Shown here: in pieces, positions 56,779 to 64,000 of the stretch
Layout: each line of letters opens with the position of its first letter
Position numbering within the stretch: position 1 is the first letter of the stretch
NCBI GenBank assembly: GCA_021442155.1
Contig: CM038214.1
Coordinates: 312,573,001 to 312,637,000 of the forward strand
Origin: Cymbidium sinense
Lineage: Eukaryota; Streptophyta; Magnoliopsida; Asparagales; Orchidaceae
Length of the DNA: 64,000 nucleotides
Direction: 5' to 3'
Notes under the pieces: generated by a model
Told to the model about the DNA's origin: nothing
The model's database searches: none
The model's input: only the letters and a program-made list of their open reading frames with translations
Position numbers and translations under genes: made by a program

Positions 56779-57581
56779 AACCCTAAACCCTAAACCCTAA
56801 AACCCTAAACCCTAAACCCTAAATTCTAAACCCTAAACCCTAAAACCTAAATACCTAAACCTAAACTAAATGAAACCTAAAAATAAAATAAATAAAAAAA
56901 CCTAAACTTAAATAAAATAAAAATATAAAATAAAATAAATACCTAAACTAAACTAAAAAATAAAATAAACCTAAGAATAAAAAATCTTAATAAATTAAAA
57001 ACGAAATGTAAAATAAAAATAAAATAAACCTAAAATAAAATAAAATAAAAATTAAATAAAAACTTAAACCTAGAAAATAAAACCTAAAAATAAATAAATA
57101 ATTAAACTAAACCTAAAATAAAAATAAAATAAACAAAATAAAATAAACATAATCATAAACTAAAATAAACTAAACTAAAATAAATTAAACCTAAACCTAA
57201 ACCTAAAATAAACTAAACATAAACCTAAACTAAATCAAAAATAATAAACTAAAAATAAACCTAAACCTAAACAAAAAAATAAAACCTAAAAATAAACCTG
57301 AAATAAAAACATAAAACCTAAACCTAAAAAAATAAAATAAAAACCTAAACCTAAACCTGAAAAATATAATATAACCTAAACCTAAAAATAAAAATAAAAA
57401 TAAAACTCAAATAAAAAATAATCCTAAACAAAAACCTACAAAATAAACAAATATAGAAAACCTAAACTAAAATAAATAAACCTAAAATAAATATACTAAA
57501 CTAAATAAAAATAAAAAGTAAACCTAAATAAAAAAAAAAAAAAAACTAAAATAAATAAAAAATAAAATAAACAAACTAAAT
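56779..57581 (+). repeat. Short CCCTAAA block and A-rich satellite block
   Basis: Fuller version of 25105-25719. No gene. Confidence 0.85.
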
Positions 57582-57610
57582 TAACCTAAACCTACCGGTT
57601 TACTTAATCT
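57582..57610 (+). repeat. Satellite boundary motif, copy 13
   Basis: aacctaccggtttacttaat followed by ctttg; counterpart of the damaged copy at 25720. Confidence 0.78.
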
Positions 57611-57950
57611 TTGTAAAAAAATAACCTTAAACCCTAAATCCTAGACCCCAAACCCTAAACCCTAAAACTCACCCTAAACCCTAAACCCTAAACCTACTAC
57701 CCTAAACCTACGACCCTAAACACTAAATCCTAAACCTTAAACCCTAATCCTAAACCCCTACCCCTAAAAGCATAAACCTTAAAACTCTAAAACCCTAAAT
57801 CCTAGAACCCTAAACCATAAACCCTAAATCATACACCCTAAACCCCAAACCCTAAACCCTAAATCCTAAACCTTACACCCTAAACCCTAAACTTAAACCT
57901 AAATTAACTAAATAAATTAAAAAATAAACCTAAACCAAGACCTAAACCCT
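57611..57950 (+). repeat. Interstitial CCCTAAA block
   Basis: Counterpart of 25741-26074. No gene. Confidence 0.85.
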
Positions 57951-58029
57951 AAGAATGGGCAGAACCTTGACCATAAACTAAAAACAAAAAAAGAAATGTT
58001 GAATTTGAATTTGTTCTCTATTAAAAAAA
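57951..58029 (+). pseudogene. GR-RBP remnant G11, both ends only
   Basis: aagaatgggcagaaccttga, then about 25 bases, then aaagaaatgttgaatttg to ctattaaaaaaac. Partner of G6, with better preserved ends. Confidence 0.82.
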
Positions 58030-58512
58030 CTAAAACCAAAACCCTAAACTAAAACTTGAACCCTAGACCTAAAACCAAAACCCTAAACCCTAAATTGTGA
58101 AAACCCTAAACCCTAAACCCTAAAACCCTAAACACTAAAAATCTAAACAAAACTATAAACTAACTTATAACTACAACCCTAAACCTAAACACTAAAACTT
58201 AAACTAAAGTTTAAACTATAAACCCTAAATCTCTAAAACTTAAACCTAATCCTCAACTCCTAACCTAAACCTAAACCTTAAACCCTAACCCAATCCATAA
58301 ACCCTAAACCCTAAACCTTAAATCCTAAACCTAAACCCTAAATCCAACCTCCTAAACCTAAACCTAAAAAACCCTAAAATCCTAAATCCTAAAACCCAAA
58401 TCCCTAAACGCTATCCCTAAACCCTAAATCAAAAAAAGCAAACCCTAAACCATAAACCCTAAACCCTAAATTTAAACCTAATAACTAAATAAATTAAAAA
58501 AAACTAAACCCT
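58030..58512 (+). repeat. CCCTAAA block, decayed
   Basis: Counterpart of 26153-26645. Between about 58130 and 58280 many heptamers have lost one or more C, so the array reads ctaaac or cttaaac. No gene. Confidence 0.82.
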
Positions 58513-58934
58513 AAGAATAGACATAACCTTTATGATAGAACATCACTGCCAACAAAGGCTTAGATCTGGGAGGAGGTGAAGGAGGTGATGGTGGGGACAT
58601 ATGCTGGTGGATATAGAGGTGGTGGTCAGGGCAGTGTTGGTTATGGAGGTGGGAGGAGCGACGGAGGTGGCCATGGTGGGGAGGGATATGATAGATCCTT
58701 TACCAAGAGGTCTGATGGGAACCGGAGAAATCAAGAACTATCATATCTAGTGCTTATGGAAATGTTTCTATATAGTAGTGATAATTCAAGTTATTTATGG
58801 TTTTTTATTTGCTTTATGCGTGCATAATTTTGATCTATGTCATTGCTTGTGTCTTAGAAAACTTAGTGTCTTACTTGGTTTATGAATTCAAAAAGAAGAA
58901 ATGTTAAATCTGAATTTGTTCTCTGCTAAAAAAA
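58513..58934 (+). pseudogene. GR-RBP 3' fragment, copy G12
   Basis: Partner of G7 and the most damaged full-span copy. The RRM end and the first glycine run are shortened by several deletions. AGGYRGGGQGSVGYGGGRSD and GGHGGEGYD can still be read in one frame (58603-58690), and the end reads SDGNRRN with the stop codon changed to CAA. The 3' UTR from about 58741 closely matches G7. Confidence 0.82.
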
Positions 58935-61010
58935 CCAATAAACCTAAACCCTAAACCCTAAACCTTAAACCCTTAAAACCCTAAACCGTAAAATCCTAAA
59001 CCCTAAACCCTAAACCCTAAACCACAAACCCTAAACCCTCAACTAACCCTAAACTATAAATCGTAAAAAGATAAAAACCTTAACTTGAACTAAATAAAAC
59101 CTAAAAATAAAATAAATAATAAAACCTAAACCAAAATAAAATAAAAAAATAAAATAAAATAAACACCTAAACTAAAACCTAAACCCTAAACTAAAACCTA
59201 AACCAAAACCTAAAAAGAAAATAAAATAAAAAATAAAAACTAAACTAAAATAAAGTAAATAAAAATCTAAACTAAACTAAAAAATCAAAATAAAATAAAA
59301 ACTAAACCTAAAATAAAAATAAAATAAACCTAAAATAAAATAAAATAAAAACTAAAATAAATCCTAAACCTAAAAATTAAAATTAAAAATAAATAAAAAT
59401 TAAAACCTAAACCCTAACTAAAAAAACCTAAACCTAAACTAAAATAATTTGAACTAAACTAAAAAAACCTACACGTAAACCTAAACCTAAAATAAAATAA
59501 ACCTAAACCAGAACATAAACCCTAAACTAAAAAATAAAACTAAACCTAAAATAAATAATATAAAATAAACAAAAACCTAAACTAAAATAAACTAAAATAA
59601 ACAAATAAAACCTAAACCTTAAATCCTAAACCCTAAATCGTAAACCCTAAAAACCTAAAATTCTAAACCTAAATAAAATAAAACCTAATAATAAAATAAA
59701 TAAAAAACCTACAAAAATAAAAAAAAATAAAATAAAATAAAACTAACTAAAACCTAAACTTAAACCTAAACCTAAAACTAAAAAAATAAAAAAATAAAAA
59801 AAATAAAAATAAATAAAACCTAAACTAAACTAAAAAAAAATAAAATACACTTAAAAAACATATATAAAATAAAACTAAACATAAAATAATAATAAACCAA
59901 AATAAAATAAAACTAAATAAAAACCTAAACCTAAAAATTAAACCTAAAATGAAAAAAAAATAAAACCTGAAACCAAAACTAAAAAAAAAATGTAAACCTA
60001 AAATGAACAAAACAAAATAAACATAAACCTAAACTAAAATAAACAAAAGTAAAATAAATATAACATAAACCCTAAACTTATAACCCTAAATCCTAAACCC
60101 TAAACCCTAAACCGTAAACCTTAAACCTTAAAACCCTAAACCCTAAACCCTAAACCCTAAAACATAAACCATAAACCCTAAACCCTAAACCCCAAATCCT
60201 ACAACCCTAAACCCTAAACCTGAAACCCGATACCTAAACCCTAAACCCTAAAAACCTAAAAACCTAAACTTAAACTAAATAAAACTTAAAAATTAAAAAA
60301 TAAAAAATTAAGCCTAAATAAAATAAAATAAACACCTAAACTAAAACCTAAACCTAAACCTAAAAATAAATAAAAAAATACTAAACTAAAATATAATAAA
60401 TGAAAACCTAAACTAAAATAAAACATAAAATAAACCTAAAAATAAATAACCTAAATAAAACAAAACCTAAACAAAATAAAAAAAATAAACCTAAAATAAA
60501 ATAAAATAAAACTAACTAAAACCTAAATCTAAACAATATACCTAAAAAATAAAGCTAAAATAAATAAAATAAAAAACTACCCTAACCTAAAAAAACTTAA
60601 AACTAAAATAAAATAAAATAAACCTAAACAAACTAAAATAAACTAAACTAAAATAAATAAACCTATACCTAAACTTAAAATAAACTAAACCTAAACATAA
60701 ACCTAAACTAAATAAAATAAAATATACTAAAAAAATCTAAACCTAAACTAAAATATAAAACCTAAAAATAAACCGAAAATAAAAACCAAAACCTAAAAAA
60801 AACCTATACCTAAACATAAAAATAAAAAAAAACCTAAACCTAAAAAATAAAATAAAAGTAAAACTAACTAAAAAATAAACATAAACATAAACCTAAACCT
60901 AAAAGATAAAATAAAATAAAAAACCTAAACTAAAATAAATAAACTTAAAATAAATAAGCCTAAACTAAAATAAGAAATAAACCTAAATAAAAATATAAAA
61001 TGAAGTAAAT
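58935..61010 (+). repeat. Satellite: CCCTAAA and A-rich blocks, block B
   Basis: Counterpart of 27124-29426, shorter around 60080 where part of a CCCTAAA tract is missing. A Phe-rich minus-strand frame at 59825-60010 is repeat-derived. No gene. Confidence 0.85.
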
Positions 61011-61040
61011 AAACCTAAACCTACTTGTTTACTTTATTTA
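61011..61040 (+). repeat. Satellite boundary motif, copy 14
   Basis: aacctacttgtttactttat followed by tta; counterpart of 29427. Confidence 0.75.
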
Positions 61041-63290
61041 AAAAAAAAACCCTGAACCCTATACCCTAAACCCTAAACCCTAAATCTAACCCTAAGCCCT
61101 AAACCCTAAACCTACAACCCCAAACCCTAAACTCTAAACCCTAAAAACCTGAACCCCTAAACCCTAAACCCTACACTAACCCTAAACCTTAAACCCTAAA
61201 CCGTAAATCGTAAACCATAAACCCTAAACCCTAAACCCTAAACTAAAACTTAAACTTAAAACTAAATAAACAAAAACCTAAAGCTAAATAAACAAAAATC
61301 AAAACCTAAACCTAAACTTAAATAAATAAACTAAAAATAAACCTAAATATACCTAAATAAACTAAATAAAAAACACCTAAACCTAAACCTAAACTAAATA
61401 AACCTAAACCTAAATGTAAATCTAAACCTAAAATCTAAAAACAACCTAAACCTAAACCTAAAGCTAAACTAAACTAATTAAATAAAAATAAAAATAAAAA
61501 TAAATAAAAAATAAAACTTAAACCTAAACCTAAATAAATAAACTAATTAAAATAAATGGAACTAAAATAAATAAATAAAATAAATTAAAACATAAACCTA
61601 AACCTAAACTAAACTAAATAAACCTAAATAAACCTAAACCTAAAACCTAAATCTAAACCTTAACCTAAACCTAAACCTAAAAACCCAAACCTAAACCTAA
61701 AATAAAACTTAACCTAAACCCAAACAAAACTAAAATACTAAAAACTAAAAGAACTAAACCAAAAAAACCTAAACCTAAATAATAACTAAACCTAAACGAA
61801 AATAAATAAACCAAAACCTTAAAAAAATGCTAAAACCTAAATCTAAACTAAATAAATAAAATAAAAAATAAATAAATAAAAAATAAACCTAAACTTAAAC
61901 CTAAGACCAAATAAACCTAAACCTAAACCTAAAAACCTAAACTTAAAACCTAAACCTAAACTTCAACTAAAATAAATAAATAAAATAAACCTAAACCTAA
62001 TAAAATAAAAACCTAAACTAAAATAAACTAAACTAAATACCTAAACCTAAAAAATTAAAGTAAAACCTAAACCTAATCCTAAACCTAAACCTAAACCTAA
62101 ACTAAAAACTAAATAAATAAAACTATGCCTAAACCTAAACTAAAATAAATAAAATAACCTTAAAAAATAAAAATAAAAATAAAACTAAATAAACTAGAAA
62201 AATAAAACCTAAACCTAACCCTAAACTTAAACCTTAAAACCTAAACCCAAACCTAAACTTAAATAAACTAAACTAAATAAAATAAATGAAAAGTAAACCT
62301 AAACCAAAATAAATAAAACTTAAAACTAAACCTAAACCTAAACTTAAACCTAAACCTAAATAATAAAACCTAAACCTAAACTAAATAAACTAAAAAATAA
62401 AGAAAATAAACCTAAACTGAATAAAACCTAAACCCAAAATCTAAACTAAATAAAAATAAATAAACCTAAACTACACCTAAAAACTTAAACCTAAACCTAA
62501 AAAACCTAAACCTAAACCTAAATAAAAACCTATACCTATACCTAAGCTAAACCTAAACATATACTTAAATAAAACTAAAACCTAAACCTAAATAAACATA
62601 AACCTAAAATAAATAAATAAACTTAAACCCAAAACTAAATAAGATAAAAATAAACCAAAAACCTAAAACCCTAAACCTAAACTAAAACATAAACCTAAAA
62701 ATGTAAACCTAAACCTAAACAAAATAAATAAACCTAAATAAATAAAACCTACATAAAAAAATCTAAACTAAATAAACTTAAACCTAAAACCTAAACCTAA
62801 AAATAAGCTAAATAAATAAAAAAAATCTAAACCAAAAAATAAAACCTAAACGTAAATAAGAAATAAACTAAAACCTAAACCTAAACATAAACCTAAACCT
62901 AAATAAACCTAAGCTAAAATAAACTAAAATAAACTAAACTAAAAATAGTACCTAAAATTAAATGAAACATAAAACTAAACCTAAATAAGTAAAAAATAAT
63001 AACCTAAACCTAAACAAAATAAACTAAATAAAATAAACCTAAACCTATAATAAAAAACCTAAAACATAAACATAAACCAAAATAAAACTAAAACTAAATA
63101 AACTAAAAAATAAAACCTAAACCTAAACCTAAAATAAAAATAAACCTAAACAAAATAAAATAAATAAATAAACTAGAACCTAAATAAACTAAAACTAAAT
63201 AAACATAAACCTAAAAATAAAAACCTAAACCTAAACCTAAATAAACTAAAAACATAAATAAACTAAATAAATAAACTAAATTAAACATTT
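61041..63290 (+). repeat. CCCTAAA block then long CCTAAA hexamer array
   Basis: CCCTAAA to about 61250, then CCTAAA/AAATAAA to 63290. The part to about 62890 matches block A; from there to 63290 it has no counterpart in block A, which ends at 31308. No gene. Confidence 0.85.
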
Positions 63291-64000
63291 TGTAAATTTT
63301 CTATTTTCTCCTTCATTATGATCGCTTAATCTATGGGGTTGGAGGGACTTGTTTGCTCCGCCTATTTTCTCTTTTCACACTCTGGTTGGGTGGTCCTCCT
63401 TGGTTTTTTCTCCTTGGTTGTTTGTCTAGCTGGGTAACAACCATTTTTATTTTGTAGGTTTTCTTGATGATCTCTAAGAGGGTTGTGGCTATGCCAGCTG
63501 TTGTTTTTTCCATGTATTTTAGGGTCCATTTTGGGTTATCCTTTTATTTTGGATGGACGCCCCCTTTTGATATTGGATCCTCTACTGTTATGGTTGTTGG
63601 TAGTTATTAGTTCAGATTTGATTAGCTTTTTTCAATATTTTTTGGTCCTTACTTGTGTTGGGATTTTTATTTGTTGGTTGTTTTCTTTGATTGGCATGAG
63701 TTGCTTTGTCTTTCTTCTTGACCTAGTTATGGCATTTTATTGGTCGATACCCGTAGCTTTTTGTCACTCACGGGAATGATGGCATCCTTTTCTAACTAGA
63801 TTGGTCTGCGTCTCACTGATTGTGGCTCTCCTTTATTTGGAGCTTTGATGTCTATTTGAATGATGGTTATATTATTTTATTTTGTTCTCTCTTTGGCTAT
63901 TGTATTAGTTGTTGCTATGCTTTTGAATTAGCTTGTTCCTTTGAATTCTTCCTTGTTGGTGGTGGCTCACACCTTATATCTTCTCTCTGGTGGTCTATTA
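63291..64000 (+). mobile_element. Diverged LINE 3' UTR, cut by the window end (L5)
   Basis: U/G-rich sequence related to the L1a 3' UTR: gggttggagggacttgtttg, gttgtggctatgccagctgt and ggatggacgccccctttt parallel 33480-33740 (gggtttagaaggggctttat, gtcttggctatgcctgttgt, ggctggatgctcccttt). It begins in the middle of the 3' UTR, so it is a 5'-truncated insertion of a related subfamily. Its 3' end lies outside the window. Open frames such as 63483-63779 have no homologue among ORFs of the other copies. Confidence 0.78.

Larger units (their letters stand above)
31309..62890 (+). repeat. Large tandem duplication, block B
   Basis: Right member of the direct repeat. It begins at the base of the LINE that matches 9799 and ends in the array that matches 31308. 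Relative to block A it gained the LINE at 42581-50980, a LINE stub at 37086-37480 and a satellite unit near 40840-41880 (or A lost that unit). The right end is approximate because the array continues in the same style. Confidence 0.78.

Overview
The window looks like subtelomeric or interstitial-telomeric nuclear DNA of a seed plant. Three things point there: pervasive degenerate CCCTAAA (the C-rich strand of the plant TTTAGGG telomere repeat), plant L1-type LINEs whose ORF2 carries zf-RVT and RNase H modules, and fragments of two plant nuclear genes. These are a class IV glycine-rich RNA-binding protein (GR-RBP) and the 60S acidic ribosomal protein P0. The GNWRN carboxyl end of the GR-RBP copies recalls monocot GR-RBPs, but that is weak evidence. 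No intact protein-coding gene was found; every coding remnant is a pseudogene or a decayed transposon.

The matrix is a higher-order satellite. Its parts recur in order: a CCCTAAA block, often a GR-RBP 3' fragment, more CCCTAAA, then a roughly 0.5-0.8 kb CCTAAA/AAATAAA-rich block that usually ends in a conserved boundary motif (ctaccgatttacttaatt and variants). The + strand is A/C-rich and very poor in G for long stretches. Twelve GR-RBP remnants lie in this matrix, all on + and most with the same 5' breakpoint inside the RRM.

Layout: 1-5880 satellite with two GR-RBP copies. 5881-13433 a decayed, nearly complete LINE (L1a). 13434-31308 satellite with five GR-RBP remnants, a CTAATAA-rich domain, a LINE derivative holding ORF1 but no ORF2, and a P0 fragment. 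From 31309 the order restarts inside the same LINE: 9799-31308 (block A) is repeated as 31309 to about 62890 (block B). Block B is longer because it carries a further 8.4 kb LINE (42581-50980) with a 15-bp target-site duplication and an empty site in block A, an extra satellite unit (about 40840-41880) and a 0.4 kb LINE 3' stub (37086-37480). The last 0.7 kb is another LINE 3' UTR running out of the window.

The biology is satellite growth by duplication combined with LINE-driven insertion, always in one orientation, into telomere-like DNA whose minus strand supplies TTT/AGG priming sites. A technical warning matters as much. Positions 30766-30793 are almost certainly a residual Oxford Nanopore adapter, followed by about 270 bp of raw-read-like sequence, about 515 bp before the A/B junction. 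Many A/B differences are short deletions at CTG/CAG sites. The tandem arrangement and the fine-scale decay should therefore be treated as provisional.
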